Source of the DNA: Cytobacillus pseudoceanisediminis
GTDB lineage: Bacteria; Bacillota; Bacilli; Bacillales; Cytobacillaceae
DNA length: 64,000 nucleotides
Direction of reading: 5' to 3'
Assembly: GCF_023516215.1 (NCBI RefSeq)
Contig: NZ_CP097349.1
Location: 4,740,001-4,804,000 of the forward strand
Positions 42,689 to 52,195 of the stretch are shown in pieces; positions within the stretch are counted from its first letter, which is position 1; each line of letters begins with the position of its first letter. Both the position numbers and the translations under genes were made by a program. The notes under the pieces were generated by a model. The model saw only the letters and a program-made list of their open reading frames with translations, had not been told where the DNA came from and did no database searches.

Positions 42689-43259
42689 ATTTAATGCTGA
42701 TACAATCATTACTATGAAAGATATTGTGCGGGAAGGGGATCCGATCCTGCGGGAGGTAACAAAAGAAGTCACAGTGCCTTTGACTGAAGAAGATCGCGGA
42801 ACGCTGATTGCGATGATGCAATATTTGAAGAACAGCCAGGACCCTGCCATTGCAAAGAAATATGGCTTACGTCCGGGCATTGGGCTATCTGCCAACCAAA
42901 TCGGCCTTAACAAACGCATGTTTACCGCCTATTTTACCAATGAAAAAGCTGAGCCTCAGGAGTATTTCGTAATTAACCCGAAAATCATCAGCCACTCTGT
43001 CGGTGTCATTTTCCTGCCGGAGGGAGAGGGCTGCCTGTCAGTAGACCGTGACGTAAAAGGGTATGTGCCCCGTTATGAGCGCATTAAGGTAAAAGCCCAT
43101 AATCTTGAAGGCGAAGAAGTGACACTCCGATTCAAGGGGATTCCGGCCATCATTATGCAGCATGAAATCGACCATCTGAACGGAATAATGTTTTATGATC
43201 GAATTAATAGAAATGATCCGTTCAGAGTTCCGGAAAACTCGGTTATGGAGAACTTTTAG
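42681..43259 (+). CDS. def: Peptide deformylase
   Basis: 192 residues; removes formyl from N-terminal methionine. Three motifs are present: GIGLSANQIG (serine instead of the usual first alanine after GxGL), EGCLSV with the metal-binding cysteine, and QHEIDHLNG with the two histidines. Length and sequence resemble B. subtilis DefB/YkrB. Start choice is uncertain: 42666, 42681 or 42714 are in frame; 42681 overlaps the end of the HTH gene and suits coupling. It stands alone, not with fmt, so it may be a second deformylase. Confidence 0.88.
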   Translation: MSKFNADTIITMKDIVREGDPILREVTKEVTVPLTEEDRGTLIAMMQYLKNSQDPAIAKKYGLRPGIGLSANQIGLNKRMFTAYFTNEKAEPQEYFVINPKIISHSVGVIFLPEGEGCLSVDRDVKGYVPRYERIKVKAHNLEGEEVTLRFKGIPAIIMQHEIDHLNGIMFYDRINRNDPFRVPENSVMENF

Positions 43260-43288
43260 AAGCATAGACCATGGGTTTATGCTTTTTG
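43260..43288 (+). terminator. Terminator after def
   Basis: AAGCATA / TATGCTT stem followed by TTTTG. Confidence 0.7.
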
Positions 43289-43362
43289 TTTTGTGGGAAC
43301 AGGATGTGGTAAATAATTTATAACCGATTATAACAAACTATAACAAAAGGAGGATTAGGCAA

Positions 43363-43575
43363 ATGGATGATAAAACTGCTGAAACCAATATCAAGCTTAA
43401 TGAAAAGCTTGAGGATCAGACTGTTCACTTCCAAACGAACAGCAAGACAGAAACAGAGGATGCTAATCTAAAATTGCAAGAAGCTATGAATAATCGTGAT
43501 CAGACACAAAACATGGCTCCAACCTATCTTTATAACAACACGCCTGCAATTAAAATTTCAGGAGATGACGAATAG
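43363..43575 (+). CDS. Small hydrophilic protein of unknown function
   Basis: 70 residues, acidic and rich in Asn, Thr, Gln and Lys, with no membrane segment. A strong AAAGGAGG lies before the ATG and a terminator follows, so it is likely expressed as its own transcript. I do not recognise a family. The region before it has three TATAAC-like repeats that may include the promoter. Confidence 0.62.
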   Translation: MDDKTAETNIKLNEKLEDQTVHFQTNSKTETEDANLKLQEAMNNRDQTQNMAPTYLYNNTPAIKISGDDE

Positions 43576-43576
43576 A

Positions 43577-43606
43577 AACCGGCTTTGATAAGGAAGCCGG
43601 TTTTCT
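43577..43606 (+). terminator. Terminator after the 70-residue gene
   Basis: AACCGGCTT / AAGCCGGTT stem followed by TTCTCTT. Confidence 0.75.
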
Positions 43607-43644
43607 CTTAAAAGATTAAAAGTATAACTTTGAACTTCGATAAC

Positions 43645-43827
43645 TGTCTAGCTCCAGGCGCCATAGGCTCTCGGGTCTAAGCCAATCCGTCCAAAAGGTT
43701 AAAGAACAACCTTTCAGCCGGCTTGTCTTATGCTTGAGGCCCGCAGGATGCGGGTCATGCAGACGTTGCCACAGGACGTGGCGGTTTTAGTCTGCGTTCC
43801 TAGGTAGGCGGGCGCCTTGCGCTTTTC
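43645..43827. repeat. Dispersed structured repeat, copy 2 (183 bp)
   Basis: Same ends as the element at 14317-14436 (TGTCTAGCTCCAGGCGCC at the left, GGCGCCTTGCGCTTTTC at the right) and the shared blocks TAAGCCAATC and GTCTTATGCTTG. The central hairpin has a different sequence but the same position (AAAGGTT/AACCTTT against GAAGGC/GCCTTC). This copy has about 60 extra bases with GACGTTGCC...GGCGG-type pairing. Its right end touches the stop codon of the next small gene. Confidence 0.82.
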
Positions 43828-43959
43828 TTAATCCAAATCAGTCTTATCCTTTTGATCTTTATTCCTCTTATTGCCCTTGCTGTTATCTCCGCTGATGGCT
43901 GATTGATTTCCTCTTGGTGAGTTTTGATTATTACTGCCTTTATTGAACTTTTTTGTCAT
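43828..43959 (-). CDS. Small polar protein (43 residues), unknown function
   Basis: Reads MTKKFNKGSNNQNSPRGN then a Lys/Asp/Asn-rich tail ending DKTDLD. The ribosome site GAAAGGAG lies eight bases before the ATG at 43959. Its composition resembles small spore-associated proteins, but no family is recognised. Its stop codon directly adjoins the dispersed repeat, whose usual end continues CTTA in the direction read, so the insertion may have reshaped the C-terminus. Confidence 0.55.
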   Translation of the reverse strand: MTKKFNKGSNNQNSPRGNQSAISGDNSKGNKRNKDQKDKTDLD

Positions 43960-44087
43960 AGCGATTCTCCTTTCTTATAAATGCTTCCTTATTTTTTCTA
44001 AAGCGCCCCTTTTTTATCCGGACCGGCCTTCATCTTTCCTTTATGAATGGCATATACATCTAAAAGGATTATAATGGGGGGATCTAA

Positions 44088-44915
44088 ATGAATGAGATAG
44101 GATTGACACCTTGGGAGGAGCATGCCTTTTGGCTGGAGATTCTTGAAGACCATGCAATTTTTGTCAGGGACAATCTTTCTCCAACAGAAAGCAAGTATGT
44201 AAAAAGAGCGGATGAATACAGACAAGCCTTCCGTAACCTTAGAAATAGGCTTAATCAGTTATCTCCATCTTCAGAAGCAAACACACAGGGGGCAATCGCC
44301 ATGGCCATGGAGATATGGCCAATTGCAAACGGCTATTTTCAATTTGAAGGAAAGCTTCAGAATCTGAGAATCAATAATTTAATCAATCTTAATCTCTCGC
44401 CAACATATTTTAACGGCACATTAAGTGAAAATGAGGAATATCTGCGCTTGCTGTCCTATTATGTAAAAGGGCTTATACCACAGCCGCAATCCCTATTTGA
44501 TTTGCTGGATTTGTGGCTTGAGGATCAGCTGGGGCACATCATTCTTCTGAGAAATTCAATCGATCCCATTGAGGTATTTGTAAATGAACAGGCAGAAATT
44601 TATACCCGGATTTTTCAGGGTTTCCTGGTGCAGAACCGACATATGAAAGGATATCTCCGGTTTACGCAGCCAGGATTTCCGCGGCAGCAGGAAATGGCCA
44701 GGGATGTAGGGCTGGCTGTGATTGAAATGAATGAATACATTAAGGGGATAGTCCAGAAATACGCCGGCAAAAGGATTCTCAATAAGACAACCCTGAGGTT
44801 TCTCGAACATCATTTCCCTGAAGCCTGCTATTTAATTAAAAAGCTCAGCTACTATGCACCTGAACTGGCGGAAGAAGCTTCTAAATGTTCTTTGAAAAAA
44901 CCATCTTATACTTAG
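44088..44915 (+). CDS. DUF2935 family protein
   Basis: 275 residues, helical, with two related halves. Each carries a His/Glu motif (WEEHAFWLEILEDHA near residue 10 and LEDQLGHIILLRNSI near 150), as in the metal-binding four-helix-bundle DUF2935 proteins found in spore formers. A GGGGG ribosome site precedes the ATG. Function unknown. A terminator follows. Confidence 0.82.
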   Translation: MNEIGLTPWEEHAFWLEILEDHAIFVRDNLSPTESKYVKRADEYRQAFRNLRNRLNQLSPSSEANTQGAIAMAMEIWPIANGYFQFEGKLQNLRINNLINLNLSPTYFNGTLSENEEYLRLLSYYVKGLIPQPQSLFDLLDLWLEDQLGHIILLRNSIDPIEVFVNEQAEIYTRIFQGFLVQNRHMKGYLRFTQPGFPRQQEMARDVGLAVIEMNEYIKGIVQKYAGKRILNKTTLRFLEHHFPEACYLIKKLSYYAPELAEEASKCSLKKPSYT

Positions 44916-44921
44916 TATCCT

Positions 44922-44951
44922 AAGCCTTCTTTTAGAAAGAGGGTTTTTTTC
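44922..44951 (+). terminator. Terminator after the DUF2935 gene
   Basis: CCTTCTTT / AAAGAGGG stem followed by TTTTTTT. Confidence 0.8.
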
Positions 44952-45021
44952 TTTGACCTCCTATAAACTAAGCACTTTAGGAAAAGATAAAATAAAATCA
45001 TTTCTCAAACAGGAGGCAAAC

Positions 45022-45843
45022 ATGAAAAAGACTCTTTTTACTGCTGTTCTAATCTGTTTTGTTTTAATCATTTCAGGGTGCGGAACGAATAAAGCAAACC
45101 CGGACAATCAGGATCAGCCTGCGTCAGAAGAGCAGGAGCAGGACTTATGGAAAAAGGTCCAGGATGAGGGGAAGCTGCTAATTGGAACGGAAGGCACTTA
45201 TCCGCCATTCACGTTCCATGACGATAAAGGCGAGCTTACCGGTTTTGATGTGGAAATCTCAAAGGAAGTGGCCAAAAGGCTTGGTTTAAAGCCGGAATTT
45301 CTGGAAACACAATGGGATGCCATGTTCGCCGGATTGGATTCAAAACGATTCGATATGATTGCAAACCAGGTGGGGATTCGACCTGATCGCCAGGAGAAAT
45401 ATGATTTCTCGGATCCCTACATTTCTTCTGCTGCTGTTTTGATTACTCATGAATCAAATGAATCAGTTTCAAGCTTTGAAGACATAGAGGGTTTGAAAGC
45501 CGCACAGTCCATGACAAGCAATTATGCTGATCTGGCAAAGTCTTATGGAGCAGAAATTGTAGGAGTAGACGGATTTAACCAGGCGATTGAGCTGATTAAT
45601 TCAAAGCGAGCAGATGTTACACTCAACGATAATTTGTCTTTTTTGGACTTTAAAAAACATAAGCCTGATGCTCCAGTCAAAATCGCGGATGAATCCGAAG
45701 ATGCTTCCCAAAGCGGCCTAATGTTCAGGAAGGGAAGCGATACATTGGTTAATGAAGTTAATAAAGCTTTGACCGAAATGGTGGAGGATGGCACTTACTT
45801 GAAAATTTCGGAAAAATGGTTTGGCGAAGATGTACTTAAGTAG
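45022..45843 (+). CDS. tcyA: Amino-acid ABC transporter substrate-binding lipoprotein (cystine-type, TcyA-like)
   Basis: 273 residues. Lipobox ISGC anchors it outside the membrane. The SBP_bac_3 fold is clear: [25 protein letters not shown] near residue 55, then [19 protein letters not shown]. Cystine/polar amino-acid binders such as TcyA share these motifs; specificity is inferred. ATG at 45022 after AGGAGG. It overlaps the permease start. Confidence 0.85.
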   Translation: MKKTLFTAVLICFVLIISGCGTNKANPDNQDQPASEEQEQDLWKKVQDEGKLLIGTEGTYPPFTFHDDKGELTGFDVEISKEVAKRLGLKPEFLETQWDAMFAGLDSKRFDMIANQVGIRPDRQEKYDFSDPYISSAAVLITHESNESVSSFEDIEGLKAAQSMTSNYADLAKSYGAEIVGVDGFNQAIELINSKRADVTLNDNLSFLDFKKHKPDAPVKIADESEDASQSGLMFRKGSDTLVNEVNKALTEMVEDGTYLKISEKWFGEDVLK

Positions 45844-46531
45844 TATTTTTGCCAACCCGGAAAGGGTCGAAAGACTGATAGAGATTGGGAAGAATTCATT
45901 CCAGCCATTGCTGGAGGGGGCCATTGTTTATACCATCCCTTTAACATTGATTTCATTTATATTCGGGCTGGCATTGGCAATATTTACGGCACTTGCGCGA
46001 ATTTCGGGTAATAAGGCACTGGAGACGATAGCGGGAATATATGTATCAGCAATAAGGGGAACGCCGCTTCTTGTGCAGCTGTTCATCATTTTTTACGGGC
46101 TCCCGACGATTGGTGTCATTATTGATCCTTTCCCTTCGGCGATTATAGGATTTTCGCTGAATGTAGGGGCGTACTCCTCAGAAATTATCCGGGCAGCCAT
46201 CCTTTCGATCCCAAAAGGACAATGGGAAGCGGGGTATTCCATTGGCATGTCTTATTCGCAGACGCTTAAGAGAATTATTCTTCCGCAGGCATCCAGGGTA
46301 TCGATACCGCCGCTATCCAATTCATTCATCAGCCTTGTAAAAGATACCTCTCTGGCTTCCATGATTTTGGTTACAGAGATGTTCCGAAGAGCACAGGAAA
46401 TAGCTGCAACCAATTATGAATTTTTACTTCTCTATACACAGGCTGCCTTCATATATTGGGTGATTTGCTTCATGCTCTCGATCTTGCAGGGGAGGCTTGA
46501 ACGCCGTCTTGACAGATATATTTCTTCATGA
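45830..46531 (+). CDS. tcyB: Amino-acid ABC transporter permease (TcyB-like)
   Basis: 233 residues, five membrane helices, HisM/GlnP family. The signature [28 protein letters not shown] is the EAA loop contacting the ATPase. The ATG at 45830 overlaps the substrate-binding gene by 14 bases; a TTG at 45821 in the same frame is an alternative. Middle gene of a three-gene importer. Confidence 0.86.
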   Translation: MYLSSIFANPERVERLIEIGKNSFQPLLEGAIVYTIPLTLISFIFGLALAIFTALARISGNKALETIAGIYVSAIRGTPLLVQLFIIFYGLPTIGVIIDPFPSAIIGFSLNVGAYSSEIIRAAILSIPKGQWEAGYSIGMSYSQTLKRIILPQASRVSIPPLSNSFISLVKDTSLASMILVTEMFRRAQEIAATNYEFLLLYTQAAFIYWVICFMLSILQGRLERRLDRYISS

Positions 46532-46549
46532 AAAGAGGCAGTGCTATAG

Positions 46550-47284
46550 ATGATTAATATAAAGGATTTGCATAAGCAATTTGATCAGCTGAAAGTACTG
46601 AAAGGAATTAATTTGGAAGTGAAAACAGGGCAAGTGGTTGTAGTGATTGGGCCATCCGGCTCCGGAAAAACAACCTTGCTGCGGTGCATAAATGTGCTGG
46701 AGCAGCCTACTTCAGGACTGCTTGCCATTGGCGATCAAGTCCTCGACTTTTCTCAGCAGGTCTCGAAAAGGCAAATTCCTCCCTTCAGGCGCCTTACAGG
46801 AATGGTTTTTCAGAACTATAACTTATTTCCGCATATGACTGCACTGGAAAATGTCATGGAAGGGCCGGTTACAGTTAAAGGCGAATCAAAGGAAACTGCA
46901 AAGGAAAAGGGGGAGCTGCTTTTAAGAAAAGTTGGTTTAGCGGATAAAGCCGGCTATTATCCTTACCAGCTTTCAGGGGGCCAGCAGCAGCGGGTTGGGA
47001 TTGCTAGGGCTCTTGCTATGGAGCCAAAGGTTATGCTTTTCGATGAGCCTACTTCGGCACTGGACCCTGAACTTGTTGGAGAAGTGCTGAAGGTGATGAG
47101 GGACCTGGCCGCTGAAGGAATGACAATGGTGATCGTTACTCATGAGATGAGATTTGCCAGGGAAGCAGCGGATGAAGTCATTTTCATGGACGGCGGTATT
47201 ATAAAAGAACGCGGCAAGCCTGAACAGATATTTTCCAGTCCAAAAGAAGCGCGCACCAGCCAGTTCCTGAATTTAATTCAATAA
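46550..47284 (+). CDS. tcyC: Amino-acid ABC transporter ATPase (TcyC-like)
   Basis: 244 residues. Walker [10 protein letters not shown], signature LSGGQQQR, Walker [13 protein letters not shown] and the switch histidine (IVTHEM) are intact. It powers the importer formed with the two preceding genes. Its terminator hairpin starts two bases after the stop and has been split by an insertion sequence. Confidence 0.93.
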   Translation: MINIKDLHKQFDQLKVLKGINLEVKTGQVVVVIGPSGSGKTTLLRCINVLEQPTSGLLAIGDQVLDFSQQVSKRQIPPFRRLTGMVFQNYNLFPHMTALENVMEGPVTVKGESKETAKEKGELLLRKVGLADKAGYYPYQLSGGQQQRVGIARALAMEPKVMLFDEPTSALDPELVGEVLKVMRDLAAEGMTMVIVTHEMRFAREAADEVIFMDGGIIKERGKPEQIFSSPKEARTSQFLNLIQ

Positions 47285-47286
47285 AA

Positions 47287-47312
47287 AGACCTCTGCATAC
47301 TGGCAGAGGTCA
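47287..47312. repeat. Left 26-bp direct repeat flanking the IS (split terminator stem)
   Basis: AGACCTCTGC, ATACTG, GCAGAGGTCA: a 9-bp palindromic stem that is the terminator hairpin of tcyC. An identical 26-bp copy lies at 48873-48898 on the other side of the IS, where it is followed by ATTTTTATC. Confidence 0.9.
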
Positions 47313-48872
47313 CAGACTGTCGACAAACTCGATGAAAATCGTGCTTGTCTGCAGTCTTTTTTATTTTAAAATAGAAGTAATACAATGCTTGAGGTGATTT
47401 AAATGCTTTCAAAACATAATCCAATTCAACGGGATCAAATTGAAATGGTTGCTTTAGACGAACTTGTACCGGCGGACCATTTGGTCCGCAAAATTGAAGC
47501 GGCGATTAATTTCTCATTCATCTATGACTTGGTAAAAGATAAGTATTCAGAAAAAGGCCGCCCAAGTATTGACCCTGTAATATTAATTAAACTCACATTT
47601 ATTCAATATACCTTCGGTATTCGCTCCATGCGTCAAACAATTGAAGAATTGAAAACGAATATGGCTTATCGATGGTTTTTAGGATATGGCTTTCACGATA
47701 AAGTTCCTCACTTCTCAACTTTCGGTAAAAATTATGAGCGCCGATTTAAAGACACCGATCTCTTTGAACAAATATTTTACCGAATCTTAAAAACCGCAGC
47801 TGAAAAGAATTTAATTAGTGCTGAACACGTTTTTGTAGATTCTACTCATGTAAAAGCGAGTGCAAATAAACGCAAATTTGAAAAGAAAGTTGTTCGAAAA
47901 GAAACCCGTGCTTATCAAGAACGCCTTCAAGAGGAGATTAACCAAGACCGCGAGGATCATGGAAAAAAGCCGTTTCCACCTGATAAGTTTGATAAAGAAG
48001 AATACAAAGAAATCAAGGAAAGTACAACAGATCCAGAGAGTGGCTACTATGTAAAAGATGAGCGTACAAAACAGTTCGCTTATTCTTTCCATGCGGCTGC
48101 AGACCGCAACGGCTTCGTGTTAGGCGCAATTGTAACCCCTGGTAACACGCATGATAGTCATATTTTAGAGCCATTGGTAGAACAAGTCATTGAGAAAGTT
48201 AGTAAACCAAAAGCTGTTGCGGCAGACGCAGCCTATAAAACACCTGCTATCACGAGCTACTTATTGAAAAACGACATCACACCTGCTTTACCTTACACAC
48301 GACCTCGCACAAAAGAGGGTTTCTTCAGAAAACATGAGTATGTTTATGATGAGCATTTTGACTGTTACATTTGCCCAACTGGTGAGATATTAAAATATAC
48401 TACAACTACAAAGGAAGGCTATCGTCAATATAAATCAGATCCTCGAATTTGTGCTGGATGCCCTTTCTTGTCTCAATGCACACAGAGTCAAGCACATCAA
48501 AAACTGATTCAACGTCATGTGTGGGAGGAACATGTGGAAGAAGCAGATCATCTTCGCCACCATCAAGACGTCAAACCGATCTATGAAAAACGCAAAGAAA
48601 CAATTGAACGAGTATTCGCAGATGCAAAAGAAAAGCATGGCATGCGTTGGACAACCCTCAGGGGACTTAAAAAAATGTCGATGCAGGCGATGCTTACTTT
48701 CGCTGCCATGAATTTGAAGAAAATGGCCAACTGGACTTGGCAAGGTCCAGAAATGGCCTAAATGATAACCTCGGAGAGGTCTGCAATTCTCTGTAACTAC
48801 TTGAAGTCCTACAAAAAATCAAAAAAAGAGTTCGGAATGAGACTATTCCGAACTCTTTTTGTCTACAAACTG
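47313..48872 (+). mobile_element. IS1182-family insertion sequence (1560 bp)
   Basis: Bounded by 26-bp direct repeats of a terminator hairpin. The ends are imperfect inverted repeats: CAGACTGTCGACAAA at the left against CAGTTTGTAGACAAA at the right (12 of 15). One transposase gene fills it. An internal terminator (AAAGAGTTCGGAAT / ATTCCGAACTCTTT, 48823-48860) lies near the right end. IS1182-family elements are known to favour palindromes and duplicate them. Confidence 0.92.
47403..48761 (+). CDS. IS1182-family transposase
   Basis: 452 residues, intact. N-terminal DUF772 region (DPVILIKLTFIQYTFGIRSM, MAYRWFLGYG). DDE catalytic residues: VFVDSTHV, AVAADAAYK and ETIERVFADAKEKHG. A cysteine cluster (CYICPTGE, CAGCPFLSQC) is typical of the family. 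ATG follows TTGAGGTG. Nothing is truncated, so the element may still be active. Confidence 0.95.
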   Translation: MLSKHNPIQRDQIEMVALDELVPADHLVRKIEAAINFSFIYDLVKDKYSEKGRPSIDPVILIKLTFIQYTFGIRSMRQTIEELKTNMAYRWFLGYGFHDKVPHFSTFGKNYERRFKDTDLFEQIFYRILKTAAEKNLISAEHVFVDSTHVKASANKRKFEKKVVRKETRAYQERLQEEINQDREDHGKKPFPPDKFDKEEYKEIKESTTDPESGYYVKDERTKQFAYSFHAAADRNGFVLGAIVTPGNTHDSHILEPLVEQVIEKVSKPKAVAADAAYKTPAITSYLLKNDITPALPYTRPRTKEGFFRKHEYVYDEHFDCYICPTGEILKYTTTTKEGYRQYKSDPRICAGCPFLSQCTQSQAHQKLIQRHVWEEHVEEADHLRHHQDVKPIYEKRKETIERVFADAKEKHGMRWTTLRGLKKMSMQAMLTFAAMNLKKMANWTWQGPEMA

Positions 48873-48898
48873 AGACCTCTGCATACTGGCAGAGGTCA
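48873..48898. repeat. Right 26-bp direct repeat flanking the IS
   Basis: Identical to 47287-47312. With the following T-rich bases it recreates a full terminator downstream of the IS. Confidence 0.9.
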
Positions 48899-49113
48899 AT
48901 TTTTATCAAAAAAAATGCTTCCTTAACAGGAAGCGGAAAAAAAGGGGATTTACACTTGTAGGATTAGTATGCCCGGGCAGAGATATTCTTATTCATATTT
49001 TCTAAAAATTATTAATTGATTTTAACACATTCTCATGGAGCCCTTTTGCCGCGGGGTTTATTCCATGGTATTCGTGCTATACTGAATATAGAATCCGTGG
49101 GAGAGGTGTAAAA

Positions 49114-49749
49114 ATGAAGGAAAATATTCTAATATGTGTAAGCAATCCCAATCATGCGGAGATACTGGCCCATAGAGGCAAAAAACTGAAGGAAGCATTT
49201 CAGGGGGATGGCTATATTCTCTACGTGGAAAACCGGAAGCAGGAAGAGCTTGACTTTAACGAGCTTCAGACAAAATATTTGTTCGAAAGTTTGGCAGAGA
49301 AATACGGGCTAAATATGCTCTCCAAGTATGCTGAGGGCAAAAAAGTCGCCAGGGTGATAGCTGATGTGGTACAGGAGCATAAAATTACCCAGATTATCCT
49401 TGGGCAGGCTGTTCAAACCAAGCTGGAGCGGATGGTAAAGCATTCGCTGATCAATGATTTATTCCAGCTGCTTGAAGGGGTGGACATACATGTCGTTGAA
49501 GTTTCAAGAAAGGTTCATGATCCCTCTGACGACTGGGATAAAGGGCTCCCGGCCCAGATAGTCAAAAAAGGCTCCGATTATCACCTGATCATTGGGGAAG
49601 ATCAGGAAAATGGAATAAAGGGCATCTTCTTTAAAGAATTATCCTCCGACTTCTCGAACGGTTTTTTTGTTATACAAAAAGATAATAATCATGAAGTGCT
49701 CCGTATTCACCATGGTGTTGTAGATAGTAATATATTGGGAGATAAATAA
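49114..49749 (+). CDS. KdpD-type universal stress (Usp) domain protein
   Basis: 211 residues. The first 130 match the Usp domain of the KdpD sensor kinase (ILICVSNPNHAEILAHRGKKL, ITQIILGQAVQTKLERM). The remaining 80 residues are unassigned. Stand-alone proteins of this kind bind nucleotides and may sense cyclic-di-AMP or potassium status; that is inference. Ribosome site GAGAGGTG. A terminator follows. Confidence 0.72.
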   Translation: MKENILICVSNPNHAEILAHRGKKLKEAFQGDGYILYVENRKQEELDFNELQTKYLFESLAEKYGLNMLSKYAEGKKVARVIADVVQEHKITQIILGQAVQTKLERMVKHSLINDLFQLLEGVDIHVVEVSRKVHDPSDDWDKGLPAQIVKKGSDYHLIIGEDQENGIKGIFFKELSSDFSNGFFVIQKDNNHEVLRIHHGVVDSNILGDK

Positions 49750-49773
49750 GCCGGCTCATTTAGCCGGCTTTTG
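49748..49773. terminator. Bidirectional terminator after the Usp gene
   Basis: AAGCCGGCT / AGCCGGCTT stem followed by TTG; convergent genes on both sides. Confidence 0.78.
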
Positions 49774-49780
49774 TTGCCTT

Positions 49781-50526
49781 TTAGATTAAGTCATTTACAT
49801 AATAAACTTTTCCGCTCTCAATTTCCTTCTGGAGCAGCAAATCGACTAGTGCATTAGCCACAGTTTCCGTATCCCGCAGCATTCCTTTCTCCTTGTATGC
49901 CTGGAATTTCTCAAGATCATGAAATGCTTCCTTCGCTGAAGAACGTATGGTTCCCTGCATAGCGGTATCCATAACACCGGGACTAAAGGCAATAACCTTA
50001 TGGCTGCTGCCTGCTGTCTGCAATTCCAATGCTGCTGTTTCCGTGAACATATTTATTCCGGCTTTAGTGCTGCAGTAAGCACTCCACCCCTGTATGGGCC
50101 TTTCAGCAGCACCTGAAGTAATGTTGACAATGGTCATTTCACTTGAAACCTCACGCATCAGGATGTTGGAAATCATAATAGGAGCAATCAGATTAACGTG
50201 GGCATTTTGAATTAATGCCGCATGATCAAGATTTCCGGCTGTTCCAATGGGGTCTATGACCCCTGCGTTGTTAAATACATATAGGGTTTCCGGCTGTTTT
50301 TCCTGCAATAGTGCTGTCAGTTCGCTGAAAGCAGATTCAAGCTCATCCGGTGAGGAGAGATTGCAGAAATATTGCGCAAAAAAACTTGATTCTCTGCAGC
50401 AAGTTTTGCCAACTCAGGGTTTTCAGTCCTTGATACAGATATGATGCCAGTTCCTTCTGTTATCATTCTCTTGGCGATGGAAGCTCCTAAACCTTTGGAT
50501 GCACCTGTTATGATAGCTAATTTCAC
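49781..50526 (-). CDS. Sepiapterin-reductase-like SDR (YueD-type), frameshifted by one base as given
   Basis: N-terminus KLAIITGASKGLGASIAKRM carries the NADP loop. NNAG appears in YVFNNAGVIDPIG and the active site in WSAYCSTKAG. The frame breaks in the run of seven A at 50378-50384: one more base gives VFFAQYFCNLSSPDELESAF. Corrected length is 248 residues with the GTG start at 50526 (AGGAG eight bases upstream). B. subtilis YueD reduces benzil; the natural substrate is unknown. Confidence 0.84.
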
Positions 50527-50593
50527 TTTGATCACTCCTATTTCCTGTTTCATTATCTTCTATTAAAACAGAAAATAATCATTTTTTCTTTTA

Positions 50594-50758
50594 TCAGCCA
50601 TTATGGTCCTTTCTGAATGCCATCATTTCATCTTCTATTAAATTGATGATTGAGAGGATAATTCCTGAAAACAGGCAGGAAACCGTAATAGTGCTTATGC
50701 CAAACAGAAGGTAAAGAATAAACGTGATGAAAAAGTAAACAGCAGACAATAATGGCAA
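50594..50758 (-). CDS. Possible small membrane protein after spoIIP
   Basis: 54 codons starting with TTG, five bases after the spoIIP stop and in the same frame: MPLLSAVYFFITFILYLLFGI, then a second hydrophobic stretch and a charged tail DEMMAFRKDHNG. Two likely membrane helices. No clear ribosome site, so it would depend on coupling or stop readthrough. Not recognised. Confidence 0.4.
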   Translation of the reverse strand: MPLLSAVYFFITFILYLLFGISTITVSCLFSGIILSIINLIEDEMMAFRKDHNG

Positions 50759-50761
50759 GCT

Positions 50762-51895
50762 TTAATTTTCCGCATTGACTGGCTCTGCCTTCCAATAATA
50801 ATCACTAAATACATCAGCAAATGCTTTTATGGAGTTATTTAGTTCATCCAGATTGTTTTCCACACCTCCGAATTCCAGCAAAAGGGCCCGCTCGGAAAGA
50901 TCCTGGTTGTAAATGCCGTTGCCTTCACTTTTTCCTTTAACAAATACTCCTCTGCTTATTCCTTTATATTTTGCTTCCAGCGCTTTATGGAGCTCGGTAG
51001 CCACTTTTAAATTCTGTTCATAGTTTTTGTGCTCTTTGCCGACGACAAAAAATAGTCGCGCGTATGGTTCCTGGCCAATTACTGCGGTTGTTTTCCCTCG
51101 GGGCAGCGAATCCCTATGGATATCAATTAGGAATTTAACATCCTTATTCTCTGTCATGGCGGATTGTACAGTCTCTCTGGACATGGCATAGGAATTTTCC
51201 CAGTTCCAGCCCTTCTTTTTCAGTTCTGCGGCAATATTGGTTTTATCATGCTCAGCACCTATGCCTTTTCTCGCCAGCTCTTCACTAAGCTTTTTCCCGA
51301 CAGCAATTACATTCACCTGCTCATTTGGACTAACGGCCTCATCTGTATCCGTTACATCTTTTAAAAGCGGAGCGAACGATTCCCAGCTGTGGGAATGGTA
51401 AATAAGGACCCCTTTCTTGTCCGGAATAACTGGAGGAGCCGTATTTTCTTCATTTTGACCGTCATTCATAGCAAGTTCTTTTTCTTTTAAAAGGACTTCA
51501 AGGGGAGGGGCAGATTCCACTGGCAGGTTGGTAAAGTCGGTACCCTCTCCGGCAACAGCAATACCGGTGTCAAAGATTGAAAAACCAGGCAGCTCCCGGC
51601 CAAGGAATGTTCTGATATCCTTCGGCTGTGTGTTGGTTGCCAGCTTAAAAAGGGTTCCGGATAGGGAGTAGCTTTCAGCAGGAACATCCTTGTGAAAATA
51701 ATGGTTTTCAGCTTTCAAAAAGTGAATGAAGAGCTGGTCGGCTTTAATGTCCTTAAGCAGCACATTCATATGTGATGAAGAGAAGGCAGCCGGATAAAGC
51801 GTAACAATTCCAGCGATCGCGACTACTGCACAAATACTGAAAAGCCAGCTGTTTATATAAAAGAAAATAGAATGGATTGTTAATTTAGAATTCAT
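50762..51895 (-). CDS. spoIIP: Stage II sporulation protein P (SpoIIP family)
   Basis: 377 residues: one N-terminal membrane helix, then the SpoIIP amidase/endopeptidase domain. Metal-binding histidine motifs are visible (IYHSHSWESF, LIDIHRDSLP) and a glutamate near ALLLEFGGVEN. It thins septal peptidoglycan during engulfment with SpoIID and SpoIIM. RBS GGAGGGA before the ATG. gpr, the usual neighbour, is absent, so this may be a second copy. Confidence 0.86.
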   Translation of the reverse strand: MNSKLTIHSIFFYINSWLFSICAVVAIAGIVTLYPAAFSSSHMNVLLKDIKADQLFIHFLKAENHYFHKDVPAESYSLSGTLFKLATNTQPKDIRTFLGRELPGFSIFDTGIAVAGEGTDFTNLPVESAPPLEVLLKEKELAMNDGQNEENTAPPVIPDKKGVLIYHSHSWESFAPLLKDVTDTDEAVSPNEQVNVIAVGKKLSEELARKGIGAEHDKTNIAAELKKKGWNWENSYAMSRETVQSAMTENKDVKFLIDIHRDSLPRGKTTAVIGQEPYARLFFVVGKEHKNYEQNLKVATELHKALEAKYKGISRGVFVKGKSEGNGIYNQDLSERALLLEFGGVENNLDELNNSIKAFADVFSDYYWKAEPVNAEN

Positions 51896-52195
51896 ATAAA
51901 TCCCTCCACTCTCTAAATATATGACGGATAAGCTGATTTAGAAGATGGGGGATTCCCTTAATATGAAAAGAGGCTGCAGAAGAGATCTCGAAAGAAGGGG
52001 GCAAAAAAGCGGTCCTGAATGATCTTGCGTCCATCTGGTATAAAACACATTATAAAAAGCAATCCTTTTTACTAAATCTCAAAAGGCCTGAAAAGGAGGG
52101 TCTTTTATTTTTTGAAAAATTTCATTGTTTTATCACAATTGGCTTTTATATTGATAATATCAAAAGACAATATAGATAAAGAGAGGGACACTAAA

